From the NCBI GenBank assembly GCA_019096065.1, contig JAGUCH010000008.1, positions 1,059,001 to 1,123,000 of the forward strand: 64,000 nt of DNA. The letters are read 5' to 3'. The notes under the pieces were generated by a model. The model was not told the origin of the DNA and ran no database searches. It saw only the letters and a program-made list of their open reading frames with translations. Position 1 is the first letter of the stretch. Each line of letters begins with the position of its first letter. The stretch comes from Paracyclopina nana. Its lineage: Eukaryota; Arthropoda; Copepoda; Cyclopoida; Cyclopettidae. A program made the position numbers and the translations under genes. Positions 44,046 to 56,654 of the stretch are shown piece by piece.

Positions 44046-45919
44046 TTATGAGTAAGGTATGACTATGGGAAAAAATGCTCCTTCATTCAAGTTGCCAACA
44101 TGTTCCCAAAGAGCTAAACCATCTGGGGATATTCTTGAAACTGAGGCCATCCTTTCAAATTCTGATGAACCACCAAATGCATAGATAAATCCTTTCCAAA
44201 AGACGGTCGTGATATGAGTTGCAGCTGTATGAAATGGCATCATTGGACTCCAAGTTTTAGTTGATGTGGAGAACTTTGTAACATCACGTATTGAGCTGCC
44301 CTGGTCACGCAAAACACCCCCAACAACAACAAAAATCTGCCAAAAAAAACAGTACACCTTGCTTTTTGATAACAAGTCTTTTTATTATCATTGTCCACCT
44401 TCTCTCCATTCTTGGTTACAGCACCAGTGCAACTTTGAGCAGCTATTCCAACATTTGGAATGTTTGGAAGTGGTGTGTAAGCATCTTTTGCAATGCTGTA
44501 GGTCCAAAATTTGTTTGACCGGACAAAGCCATCAGTTTCGCCTCCCCCAAAGTAGACCAAGTCATCATCTCCTGGTAGAAAGGCTGCACAACCAGCTTTG
44601 AGGGTATCAGGTGGTTGCGAAGTGATGCTTCTCACTTGTCCATTCTCATAAATATCGAGTAGTGATTTATCTACATGGATGATATTATATTAGCGAAGAA
44701 GCGATTCAATCTGTTCGATTTGGTATATACCTGCACTTCCTCCAAAGATGAACATTTTACCATTTTGCGTTGCTGTAAGTGGATAATTTCCATGCTGCCT
44801 CATGGTAATTGGTAGCAATTGAGGGGAGCGATAGTCAAAGCTCCAAGTAAACATTTTTTTACCACCATGCTGTTCAATGCAAGTTAAACTGCCATCTTTC
44901 TCCAAAACACAAGGTGTGCTTGTGCCTCCACTCAAGTCCGGATGGTTTTTTGGATATGTGGTGATGGGAGGAGAAGAAGAAGGATCTGTCGTAAAGTCTT
45001 CCATGCGTCCCAAGTCATTAATGACAAAAAAATGAGGATCTGGAAGAAACGCTTGCTCAGTGAATAGTGCATTGCGATGACCATCCACTTACAGAATTGG
45101 TATTTTTTTGTGTTTGGCAAATAAACTGTCATCTTATTTTGACTTTTTGCAGTGACAGTGACCAGACCCTGATCTTGAATTTGCATGCATTCCCAGCTTG
45201 TGTGATTGGTAACATAAAAGCCTCTGCAGTTCTCTTCTGACAAGCACTGAGTTGCACATAACTGAAGACTCCTGAATGATGTACTATTAGTTGTAAGTAA
45301 TCAAATGAAAAATGGGAATACTCTTCAGATGCTATGAGTGGTACTCCTCTAACAGAATCTTGGTGAACAATCTTTGCATCAAACATTTCCATTACTACAA
45401 CAAGCACAAAAATGAATTGATTTTCATTTCATCCACCTCTAATTATGAAATATGATCAAGAATGTACCATTCTCTTCTGAGAGGGCTAAGGCTGTAGTCA
45501 TAGGTGAGGTTTGTGCAGAAACTGAGAACTGCTCTGAGGTCAAAATTGGTTCTGATAGACTTGCAATGAAATCTTGATGACAAGCACAAATTTTGCAGCC
45601 TGATTTGCTTATTGAACTCTTCAAGCAGCAATCACCCCCATCAAAAATACACCCTTGAGAGTTTTCAGAGTCATCACAAATGCCATTGCCTATGATGAGG
45701 TAGTTGCAATTACTGCTCTGAAAAAGTAGGTGAAGAAGTAAAAAAGGTACAAAAAATTATTTGGCCACTTACTTTGACAACAGCTGATTCAGTTTCCTTT
45801 TTGTACAGCTGATAGTAAAACATAATACCCAATGCTGCCAAGAGAACCAAGAAGCAGATGGTCCAACAAAACCCTTTATGGGATCTTTTTTGCTTTGGTT
45901 GTTCCCTTGTTTCGGGCAT
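44046..45919 (-). CDS. Type II membrane protein with LNR, PAN-like and kelch-like regions
   Basis: Seven exons splice in consistent phase: 45919-45773, 45717-45468, 45394-45322, 45271-45093, 45039-44731, 44670-44399 and 44336-44046, giving 506 residues. A short Lys-rich cytoplasmic N-terminus is followed by one membrane segment (CWTICFLVLLAALGIMFYYQ), so the rest is extracellular. The next exon encodes a Notch/LNR-type module (C-x-x-x-x-GNGICD...GCIFDGGDCC). A Cys-rich LCATQCLSEENCRGF stretch resembles PAN/apple domains. The C-terminal half has kelch-like repeats (KMFIFGGSAG, LVYFGGGE, VVVGGVL, YAFGGSSE). I do not know this combination. It may be an adhesion or ligand-type surface protein. 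LNR modules normally bind Ca2+. Confidence 0.75.
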
Positions 45920-46407
45920 AGTTAAATACTGTTGCAACTTGCAAGGATTTTGAACATATCATCAAAAAACATCATTGATTTGAGGTTACAATAAATGGTT
46001 ATGTGGATAATGTACTACAAGTTTCATTTCAGGGCTTTGTTCAATCATGCTTGAGGCTTTCTGAATTGAATCTTTTTTTTTCTTTTTTTTGAAAATGTGC
46101 CTTCAAGCTTTTTGAGTGAAAATGGTCTACAACTTGTCATGTATAGCAAATCTCCTAGAGGTGGTGCTATTTGAATATATAATGCTCTGATCTTTTTACT
46201 GCAGGACAATTATTTATTGATTTCTTAAAAATACTTTCTTTCATTCTGGATACTCATCCAATTTTGGTATAAGGCATCCAAAGAAAACCCAATATGCTAA
46301 GCTGAACTAAAGTGTAAAGTTAGATTGAAGACATTTTCAAATTTGACTGAATCCCAAATTGACTGAAACTTTATTGGTGACATACAACAATATTAAATGT
46401 GTATTGA
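45920..46407. other. Spacer between two minus-strand genes
   Basis: Contains T-rich tracts (about 46070-46090). It presumably holds the promoter of the LNR protein gene and the 3' UTR of the channel gene. No other feature is seen. Confidence 0.4.
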
Positions 46408-49400
46408 TTATTTGCTATTAGTGGTATTTGCATGAAGTACTTTTGTAATCAATATTTTTTTTCCAAGTTGTTTGAATATCGAGCAAGTCCAGTACACAAT
46501 TTCAACCAAGGAAAAAACTGAAAATCCAGTAAGAAATCCAAGTGTACCTCCAATTGTTCCAAGCTTGTCAGCTAGTGTAACTCTCAGGGATTGCCTCATT
46601 TTCATATAAGATTGTCCCTCAATTTGTGCCTGCACAATAGCAATATCTTTTGAATATAGGTTTTTACAGAGTTCCACATTTGAAATAACTCCAAATAGCT
46701 CCTTCCAATCTGTAGGTGTCTCATTATTGTGAGTATTTGAGTGAGAGCTTAGAATTGCTATTTTCTGCCAGGTGAAGTCAAATTTTCTTGTCAAGCTGAT
46801 GAAGCCAGATGAAGCAGGAAAACATTGGCTCTTCAAATGAATTGGATTAGACTTTTCAGTATATGAGAATTTGATTGAATTGCAGGTTGGCAGACAAAAG
46901 CAAGAATCCCCCATATAAGAATAATTGCTCATCTTTTTTTGAAAGCAAAAGTTGGCAGCACTGTCACATATTGGAAGTGTACCATTGCCTTGCCTAGGAA
47001 AGTCCCAAGGAATGCACAAGCATTGTCCAGCACTATATTTCAGCATGCAGTCAAATTTGCAACTTGAGATGGAGTATTTCTTGAAGAAGGTCATGTTCTC
47101 TGGAATCTCATGTTCAAACCTGCATTTCCTCTGTTCAATTCTCAATGAGTTGATGTTAGAATCTGACACAACTGATATGGGTTTCACAGTGATAATTGTC
47201 TTGTAACCTCTTTGAATTTGTGTAGGATTGGACATCATGTCAAAGTACGATTGACCGGTGTTGATGCCAAGCATGAAGCCTTTGTCAGTCTTATGTCGAT
47301 CTGCAAGGTATTGCTCATGCTTGTCTAAAACAATTGTGATTGATTTCATTGGAGCCACTTTTATTTTGTATGGCCCATTTTCAATGTTGAATGCCCTTTT
47401 GAATGAATGCATGTATGGAAAATCTTGGTAAACATCGAACATACTTTCATGATTCCATGCATAACATATACCTTGGCTTGTAATAACAGGCTGAAAAACA
47501 TCTTTATAATCCGGATCAGCTAGTGAAGCAAACTTTCTTCCAAATTTTTCATCATAATGAAAAGAATCAAATATGTTTGAGGGATGATTTAGCAAACTTG
47601 AATTTACGATGGATGTCATTCGATGATGAAGTGATTTGTAATCATCTAATGAGGCCAAATGATAAGCAAACTTCATGACTTCCATTATGACTGTAAGGTT
47701 ACTTCCAGTGATTTTTGGAGTTTTCCCTCCACAAAACTCTTCTTTTTTTGAATTATATGGATTTTTTGAGATATTTTGTGTTAAAAAAAACTCTTTCCAA
47801 TATTGAGGACATGAAGGTAAGAAATGACAACCATATATAACTGTGTCGAATGTAATATTTGTATGGCCAGCAGAATCACAAATTGTGTAGAAAGGGTAGG
47901 AATTTCTGTACTCAGAATACTTTAAGTGATGAGGCTGAATTTTGTAAAAACATGGCACATCAAAAACTGATACATTTTTCAAGCCCAAAGCAATGGAAAC
48001 TTTTGTCAAAAGCTCATGGATGTTTTGCTCAATTGGGCTTTGCTTACGGAGGCTCTGTTAGTAATGATTTTTGCCGCTAGGAGGAGCTAATGATAGCCCA
48101 GCTAATAGCAGCGTAGGCTAAGCGGGCTGAAAATTGAATTTCGATCTGTTTCTGTTTGCACCTGCTCCGCTACAAGCCCCGATCTAAAAAAATTGAACCT
48201 CCGATCAATTTTTTAAGTCATCAGATTTGGTATATTTCAACTAATTTACAAATATTTTAGTCTTCTAATTTTTTAAAAGTAAGATTTAATCCAGTTTTGT
48301 TGCCCATCTATAGGCACAGGGAGTAATAATTGTGTGCTATGCTGGACAATTTGCCCAAGAAAAGTAAGCTTAATACACAGAGTAGCTTTCTGGAAAAGGC
48401 AGAAAATCTCTCGTTTCTTGACAAGAACGCCAAATATTTCGTTTTTAAAAGTCAAAAAGCCAAATGATAACGATTATGCGACGAACTAGTTGAAAGGACA
48501 CTGAAAAAGAATCGGAGGTTACTCCTAATGCCATCTTTTTTACCTTATTCGGAAAAATGTAACTACACCGTGAGCAAAGCCCAATTGGTGTCATCTTTAA
48601 GCAAAGTTCAGTTTGTTTGCTTGATGTTTGACTCATCAATGCCATGTCAAAAGTCAGTCCCAATTGGAGAGACATCATCCTAAGAAAGCTTCCAAATCCA
48701 TCTTCCAATCTCACATGACTCATAACCTCAACAAGGATCAAGAATTTCTCAATTTTTAATTTAAGGTCTTCACAATCACTTTCACAAACAATGCTTTCAT
48801 TTTTGGAGAAATTTAAAGACCTGATGAAGTTAAATGCTTGTGTATAGCCAATGTTTTCTGCCACTTGCTCTTTCAATTTTTCAAGGGTAGTAGAGTTTGA
48901 TAACAGAGCTGATTCCACTTCTTCAAATGCAAAGGCTATTAAATCAAGTTTCTTGTCATTAATTGACACAGTCTTCTCAATCATTTCCTCCACTTGGCCA
49001 ATGAGCACCATTGCAATGTCTTTTGGATTAATGTTGAAGGGACATAGTTTGTGCTTGCAATCAGCAAAATTGATGAAGTTAAGAACTTGCTCAGGGATTG
49101 CCCAATTGTCCATTTGATACTCATGTTTATGGCAAACAGTCAATGAGGGAAATTGAATTTCATCCAGAGGACTGTCAATGTTTTCTAAGCTAGTGATTAT
49201 TGGCTTACTTTCCCATCCAGAGAAGGAATCAGAGATCATATAACTTGCAGTTAAAAAACTTGTCATTATAACCAAAGCCTTAGAAAATAGATGAATATTA
49301 TAACAAAATGGACATTTTTGAGGACTTGAATAGACTTACCCAACCAAGTTTGAGAAGGGCTCCATTTTGGAAAGTCAAATATTTGAAACCATGCAAGGAG

Positions 49401-49447
49401 GTTTCTGCTAAAAAGCAGGATATGCCAAGTAGGATTTGTTGCTTCAT
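46408..49447 (-). CDS. DEG/ENaC (pickpocket-like) sodium channel subunit
   Basis: Three exons, 49447-49340, 49278-48544 and 48012-46408, join in frame to 815 residues. The N-terminus carries the family His-Gly motif (TSLHGFKYL) before TM1. The post-TM1 segment ends FPSLTVCHK, very close to the conserved FPAVTIC pattern of DEG/ENaC channels. The third exon has the Cys-rich extracellular region (CLCIPWDFP, CFCLPTC) and TM2 with DKLGTIGGTLGFLTGFSVFSLVEIVYW-like sequence, in which GFS is the selectivity-filter GxS. The protein is long for the family because of an expanded extracellular domain. Intron 2 (531 bp) has a weak acceptor, so that junction is uncertain. Such trimeric amiloride-sensitive channels act in mechanosensation, osmosensation or chemosensation. 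Confidence 0.85.
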
Positions 49448-49786
49448 TCTTACTGAATTCTTGACTGCTTTTTAGTGCATTAAGATTATTGCTTGGTTTT
49501 TGTCTATTCTGACATTGTTAGTCATATCAGATTAAAAGCCAATTGGAGCGATTTATGAATTACCACTCAGAAGAAGATTGACTGGCATGAAAAAGAAAAC
49601 GCCTAGATTAAATTAGCCTTTTATGGAGATTGTGTTTGAGTTCTGAAACCATTTACAAAAATTATCTTGAGTAATCCAGGCCATTTTTTCATTTAGGACA
49701 GGAGCATATTTAAAAGAGAAGTTTAAGCCAAAAGTAATGTTTAATAGGTTTATTATCTTGTAAGAAAGACCACTTTCAAGAGTAAG

Positions 49787-51445
49787 TTAGAGGTTGTTGT
49801 ACCCTGCTAAGGCTTGTTTGGTTTCATCACTCATTGGTAGAACTCCACGAATCTCATCAAATATTCTTGCTACTTCTTCCTTCCTCTTCATTTTCAGATT
49901 CCTTTGTTTGCGAGATGTGAGCTGTTTTGCTGCCAAAACCTGGTAAAGAGGCATGTTTGTGTTCATTTTTGCACAGAATTCATTTTTTATCCACACAGTT
50001 AGGTAACGCTTTGTGCAGCTAGGAAATTCCTTGAGCAACTCATCCCAATTAACTTGTGAAAGGGATTCAACTTTTTTGCCAATGAGAAAGTCAGCAATAT
50101 CTTTTCTTAAGTCTTTTGATAGAGTGCCATGAAACAGGGATAAGATGATTGGCTTCAAATAGGCAGTCCAACGGCGAGAAGTTGATTCATAAGGGCGATT
50201 GAGAATGGCAGCAAGCTGGGAAAAGGAAATATCTTTCACTATATCACAAAACTCTTCCAGCGTTTGAGGCTTTTTATCGTCTAAAACATATTTCAAAATT
50301 AAGGTGTCTTCACTTAGCTGAAAAAGTCCCTTGTGAGCCTTACACTTGTCATAGGATATATTGAATATGCTCCTACATATATCAGATTTTGATCTTTTGA
50401 GCCTATCCTGGAGAAAAGTGTAGTCTATTTTGCCTTGTTTTGACATTTCACTTGAAATTAAATCAAGCTCTTCAGAAGATAATGAGCCAGTTTTGAACAA
50501 CATGGGCTTGGCTACTTTCATGAACACTTTCTGTGGATATCTTGCAGTTTTTAAGTACTTGGACAAAAAGCAGCCAACAATTGCTATGGTCCATTGACAA
50601 GTCTTGGCCATTTTGAACAAATCTTCATACAGCCTTTTTTCAGAAACAATCTTTGCCTTGGTTTTCAGATCCTCTCTTGCTAGATCAATTTTGAACTCAT
50701 CAGATGTTGCACCATATTTGATAGAGGAAAATCTACTTGTATCAATGCCCTTTGTAGCTTTACGGGATGTTTTTAATTGGTCATGCGTAATGGTGAAGGA
50801 CTGATTAGCAGCTTCTGCTTGCACTTTTCGGATATGAATGTTGGATTCCAAAATGTATATCAGCACTTTGGCAACCTCAGATTGACCGTCATCAAGCACA
50901 TTAATCTGTGCAAGTTTGTCATTGAACACTTCCTGAATTGGCACCCACTTGGTCCTGTCACTGAAGTTGAATATCTCATAATGCTCAACAACATCACTCA
51001 GATGCAAGTCTTTATGGTCGTCTTCTTTGAGCCTAGATTGTGTCGTACCTTTGAAATCACGAGCAACACTGACATGTCCATTCATAAGCAGGAACTTGAA
51101 AACAAAATTGTTAGTGCACTTAGTGTCAACGCACAATACTTGATCTTCTGCCTCTTTTTTGAGGTGGAATTGACTTGTCACTGACTTGAGATCAACTCCA
51201 TGAAGATTTGGCACGACCTCACGCCTTGTGATTTCTAGGAAATCTTTGGCAATTTGTTCATGTCCACTCTTGACCAAGTAGTCATGCACAAGAGCATCAC
51301 TCACGGATATCACAGCTAGCTGCTGACAACTAAAAGTAAAGCGATAAAATATTTATAATGTAAAAGAATTTTTTCCCTTTCATAATAATAACACTATGAC
51401 AAATGAGCTTTTGAATGGTAAAAAGGTTGCAATTTACCTTGTCAT
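49787..51445 (-). CDS. LisH-like, Myb-like domain protein, paralogue 2
   Basis: Exons 51445-51438 and 51329-49787 give 516 residues. The start exon ATGACAAG and its phase-2 intron match paralogue 1 at 42221, and the proteins align along their length (VISVSDALVHD, NLHGVDLKSVTSQF, LKTARYPQKVFMKVAKP, RKEEVARIFDE.RGVLP). It is in the opposite orientation, so the pair is an inverted duplication enclosing two membrane protein genes. The first exon lies 3' of a CpG-rich stretch near 51545-51620 that may be promoter. The intron is 108 bp against 55 bp in the paralogue. Confidence 0.85.
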
Positions 51446-52570
51446 TTCTCTGTTGAGAAATAAGAGCCAAAAATTTGATGTGTTGCTCTTTCGCACACTT
51501 TGACGCGTTTGTTTTGAAATGAAATTCCGTACTGTAGCTGGACGCAGCTGTTGTCGCTTCTAGCGCGTCCTTTCCTTGTAAGCGAGCGAGCGCGCGCGCG
51601 CTCACTTGAGCTACGCTACACCAGGTTGAGTGATTTTTACTTACACTAAAATAGCGCTCCATTTATACATAGATCACAAAGATCATATAGATAGAAAAGA
51701 TCACTGATGTTTGTGATCTATAAATGGACATTTTTTGTTGATATATAGATCAGCAAAGCTAATCCGAAAATGGACATTTTTAGGTGAAGAAATCGGCGGT
51801 TGATCACACTCAGTCAATATAATCTATAATGTAATATTTTAAAATCATTATTGAATTTACATAATCCAACTAAAAATCTAGGGTATGGATAGTGATATGA
51901 TATATATTTAATCACTTTTTAAAATCAGCATTTGTTTACACCAAGAATGCCATTTTTGATGTTGACTTATTTACATTTTGATTGTCTGAGTGTTAATAAA
52001 TGGCTTATTTATTTCTTAACACCTATATGTAGGTGTTCATATATTTACCTTTTGAATTGCTGAGCATTAACAAATGACTTATTTGTATTCATGACTCATT
52101 TATTGAATTGCCAACAATGTTTCCGTCAAATCGCATACTAATAGAGTTCTCAATTCTCAGTTGATAGTTAATCCCTAAAAAAGCCAAACTTGCTTATAAT
52201 TACCATTTATTAGATTCAGATGATTCATTTTTTGGCATAGCTCCACTGAATCAAAAACTTCTAATTGAAATGTCTCCACTTTTATAACATTTATTTAAAA
52301 AAAAAACTATTGTAGTTGTGCATGTCAGAGTAGTTATCTCAATTATACCAGCCTTGTCAATAAATCAATTTAGTTTACCCTTCATATTGCAAAAGAGATA
52401 ATCATGATCTGAGTTTCAGTTCTGTTCTTGTCAGCTGCATTCAATCCATCCACTGCATCATCTAATTCACAAAAATGAATCCCCTCATTAGCTTTTCGAC
52501 TTAAAATTCATTTCAGCCCGCTAGATGGCGCAGCAATTTGTTTTGATGCTTTCGCGGAAATTGCGCAGGG
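51446..52570. other. Upstream region of paralogue 2 and AT-rich intergenic DNA
   Basis: Contains a CpG-rich tract (GCGAGCGCGCGCGCGCTC near 51585-51602), an inverted repeat at 51659-51727, and a degenerate tandem doubling of about 75 bp around 51975-52095. No supported gene. Confidence 0.5.
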
Positions 52571-53262
52571 TGGAGCTAAAGCCCTCTATTTTGATGGGTA
52601 AAACTCAGTTCTCAAAACCTGCCGTTGAGGGTGCCGTCACTAAGGCCTATAATGAGGTGAGTTTTAGGATCTAAAATCAAAGTGGGTTTTACGATCTAAC
52701 AAATTTGGTTTTAAAGCCTACAGATTTGGCATCAGGGTACTAAGATCTAAGTGGAAAAATCAAATAAAGTTCATCATGGGTTTTAATATCTAAAGGCTAG
52801 GATTTCAATATCTAAAGGCCTAGGTTTTATGATCTAACAGCGTGGGTTTTAAGATCTATTGCATCAGAACAAAAAAAAGTACTCTCAAAACCATGTTGCC
52901 AACTAAAACCTGAGTAAGCATTACATGAAAATTAAATGCTAAATGCTGAAATGCTATTAGTGAAGTTTTGATAATTGACATTTAATGTTCCAACATTTTA
53001 TACTTTAAAACCCACGCCCTTAGATCAAAACACCCAGGTACAACAAAATGATGCTTTTCCAATGTAGATCTTAAAACCCAGGTGACTAGATCCTAACATC
53101 CAGTTGTTAGGCTTTAGATCTTAAAACCTAGGAGAAAAAAGCTTAGGCTTTAAAATTTATCTTTATTACAGATCCTAAAACCCACCCCTATTTTAGGCTT
53201 TAGTGACTTCTCCCGTTGAGAACGAGATACTCTCAATAAAATCAAGGGCTCTAATACAGGCT
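52571..53262. mobile_element. Foldback hairpin element with GGTTTTAAGATCT repeats
   Basis: The left arm (GCCCTC.ATTTT...GTTCTCAA...GTCACTAAGGCCT) recurs as its complement at the right end (AGGCTTTAGTGAC...GTTGAGAAC...AAATCAAGGGCT). Between are many variants of GGGTTTTAAGATCT on the left and their complement AGATCTTAAAACCC on the right, so the whole roughly 690 bp can fold on itself. Non-coding. Confidence 0.7.
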
Positions 53263-53371
53263 AGCTTAGAGTTTGGGGTGTTGCTAAGGCTCAATTGCTT
53301 TGGGCGCATTTTTCCAGTTGGGTCTGGTAGCGGCGCGCTAAACTCGTTTTGTTTTTGACTGTTTATTGTTT

Positions 53372-56300
53372 ATGCCAACTTTTGAAAATATGGCTTTTGA
53401 AGAGTGTTTTCAAAGGCTTCCAACTTCAGTGCTTCCAACTCATTATGACCTTTGGTTAAGGCCCAATGTGCTGCAGTGTCAATTCCAAGGCTCCATCAAG
53501 GTCAATTTGGATGTGACAGCTTGCACCGATGTCATTACATGCCATGCTGATCAACTGGAGATTTCAGAGGTGCAAGTCAACAATGAGGATGTGAAAGAGG
53601 CCATTTTGCTTCCAAAGAAGCAAACTTTGACTCTAAAGTTGGAGCAAAAGCTTGAAGCTGGCACCAAAGCCTGCCTAACTTGCAAGTAAAGCCTCAGAAA
53701 AAATTTTTTTCATTCGAGCGAAGCGGATTGAAGAATATTAGTGAAATGTACCAATTTTTTGCCTCAAAATTATCGTGGTAATTTGAGGCAACTCCAAATA
53801 ATTTTAGGCTATGACCCTATAGAAAAAAGAGAGGTCCAATTTTAAAAAGAAGGATATGTCAGCTTTCACCAAATTTTAAGGATCTATGTTATTAATGTAC
53901 TCGGTGGGATCCACTTTTCAGTCCCAAAAGCCCTACTGTGCGCTTAAAGACAGTTATTCCTTCAAATAAGTAGTTAAAGTGCTCCGCTCAAATTACCCAA
54001 GATGGTTAAGCTCCGTCTCCCGCCTTGGACACCTAACTAGATAGCTATCTTATTCCAGGTTCTCGGGTGTCATTTACAAGAGCATGGTTGGGTTTTACAA
54101 GACTGTTTTAAGCACTGGACAAACAGCTGTCACCACTCATTTTGAATCAGGCAATGCCAGAAAGGCTTTTCCATGCTGGGATGAGCCAGCTTTCAAGTCC
54201 ACCTTTTCAATCCGGATTTCAGGGCCCAAACACCTTGCCATTTTGTCCAACATGCCCCAAATTGATGAGGCTGATGATGATGACCATGAGCACTCTGCAA
54301 ATAAAATTTGCACCTTTGGCAAGACTCCCTTGATGAGCACTTATTTAGTTGCTTTTGTCATTGGTCCTCTTGAAGCTATTGAAGTGGGAGCAAAAGATGG
54401 AACTCTTGTTAGAATTTGGACTCCGATTGGAAAGTCTCACCAAGGCCAATTTGCTCTGGAGGTCAGCAAGAGAGCTTTGGAATTCCTCACTGATCTCTTT
54501 GGCATTGCTTATGCCTTGCCCAAGTATGACTCTGTGTCTATTCCGGATTTTGAAATGGTAGCTATGGAAAATTGGGGATTGGCTCTATTTAGAGATTCAG
54601 CCATTTTGGTTGATGCATTGCATTCATCAGTGGCCACCAAGCAATATGTGGCCAAGATCATAGCTCATGAAGCTGCCCACGTCTGGTTTGGCAACTTGGT
54701 CACCATGCAATGGTGGAATGATTTGTGGCTGAAAGAAGGATTTGCTGAGTATTTTGAAACTGCTTGTCCTGCAGCTCTGTATCCGGATTACAACTTGTGG
54801 TCTCAGTTTGTGATGGTTGAAATGGCACCAGCTCTCCTCTTAGACGCTTTGAACCATTCCCACCCAATTGATCATCAAGTTGGGTATGGCAATGAAGTGA
54901 CTGAAATGTTTGACTGCATTTCTTACAACAAAGGAGCCTGCATTTTGAGGATGTTGGCACACTACATTGGAGAAGAAGAGTTCAGGTATAAACTCATTCG
55001 ACGAAGCCTTTGCAAATCTTGTCGAAAAGGAACGCTGAGCTCTCTGGTTCAATTTCAGTTTTGAGAACTGAAACCAAACTTGAAAGAAGAGCATCGAGAC
55101 TCATTAACCCAATATTCGATTAGTGAACGTTTTGAACATCGACATTAATTATATTTCTTTGTTCCAGATTAGGATTGAGGGAGTTCTTATCCTTGCACTC
55201 CTATGGAACCACTAAAACTGTTGATCTGTGGAACTCCTTGGGAAAAAGTAGTGGAAAGCCTTTGGAAAGCATCATGTCAGCTTGGACAGCTCAAAAGGGA
55301 TTTCCAGTCGTGACAGTGACCTCTCAAATCATAGGAGCCAAGCTGACATTAACAATGAGACAAGAGAAGTTCAACGCTGATGGATCTGATCCAGATGCTT
55401 CATTGTGGCAAATCCCAATTGAAGTTGTAACATCCAATGGCAAGATGACTGCAGTTCTAATGGACTCTAAAGAAATTTCCATTTCCTTGGAGCACAATGA
55501 CATCAAGTGGTTCAAGGTGAATCCAGGATCTTTTGGATTCTACAGGGTTTTCTACACTAATCCAGATGATTTGCTCAAGATCAAAGAAGAATTCATGGCT
55601 CTGGCTGAAATTGACAGGTTTGCCGTCCTGGATGACCTGTGTGCCTTTGCTATGGCTGGAAAAGTGCAGACAACTGAAATTCTTGAATTTTTCATGGATT
55701 CCAAAGGCACTGAGACAAGTTTCATAGTTTGGTCTTGTATGCTGAATTTCTTGAGCAAAATTGAATCCATTGTTTCTGATGATGCTGACTGGAAAGCTTT
55801 TGTTGTTCTTTTACTTGAAGATGTTCACCACAAACTAGGCTGGATTTCTCATCCTTCTGAAGATCATTCAAGGACTTTGCTAAGACCTCTGATTCTATCC
55901 TGGATGGGATGTTGTGGTCACCAGCCAACCATTTTTGAGGCTCAAAAAAGATTTCTGAAGCATTCCAATAACTCAGAATTGATCCCTGTTGACTTGAGAG
56001 CTTCAGTGTATAAGTAACTATTCTTTATTATTGATATTTCAAAAAGTAGAGTTCAATTTCATTCTTCTTAGGATTGTGGCTGCCAATGGAGGAATGGAGG
56101 TTTTTGACCAGTTGGTAAACTTACTAAAAAAGTCTGATTTTGAAGAAGAAAGAGAAAGGTTGAACAAGGGTCTTGGGTCATTTTCTGATCCATTTTTAGT
56201 AGGGAAAGTTCTGAATCTTACATTAACTGATTTGATAAGATCTCATGATGCTCCAAATGTTATTGAGAATGTCAGCAACAAGGATTTGGCTTGGGACTTT

Positions 56301-56552
56301 TTCAAGAAACACTATGACACATTCAACCACAAATATCACAGCCTGTTGGCTAAAATTTGCCAAGCTGTCACTGAGGACTTTGCAAGCACTCAAAAAGCAG
56401 CTGACATTGAGGCCTTTTTCGAGGCCAATTTTTGCAAAATTGACATGACAGTGAAGCAACAGCTGGAGAAAATCAACATCAATGCAAAGTGGAAAATTTC
56501 CCAAGGAAAAAGCATTGAAGAGTTTTTCAAATTGGAAGTGAACCGAAAATAA
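53372..56552 (+). CDS. Puromycin-sensitive-type M1 aminopeptidase
   Basis: Four exons, 53372-53685, 54059-54985, 55168-56013 and 56072-56552, give 855 residues. This family removes neutral and basic N-terminal residues from peptides using one Zn2+. The catalytic HEXXH is HEAAH (54666-54680, about residue 308) with the third zinc ligand Glu in LKEGFAEY. The exopeptidase GAMEN motif is present as VAMEN followed by WGL. RKAFPCWDEPA and TYLVAFVIG match the conserved N-terminal domain. The C-terminal helical domain runs through exons 3 and 4. No signal peptide or anchor is evident, so it is probably cytosolic like NPEPPS. The Gly to Val change in GAMEN is notable because that Gly is highly conserved. 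It is convergent with the SLC6 gene, with only 102 bp between stop codons. Confidence 0.92.
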
Positions 56553-56654
56553 AAAAGGGCTCTTTGTTGACATTTCCGGTGGTGAAGCGATGCATCTTTT
56601 CTAAGGCAAAATCTTACTGTATTTGCTTAATTTGTCATCTTATGAAGATTAAAA

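Noticed and set aside
51330-51662. Upstream ORF as first exon of paralogue 2 (110 codons)
   Set aside because: The 8-nt exon at 51445-51438 is matched exactly in the paralogue and joins in frame. The longer ORF has no counterpart there.
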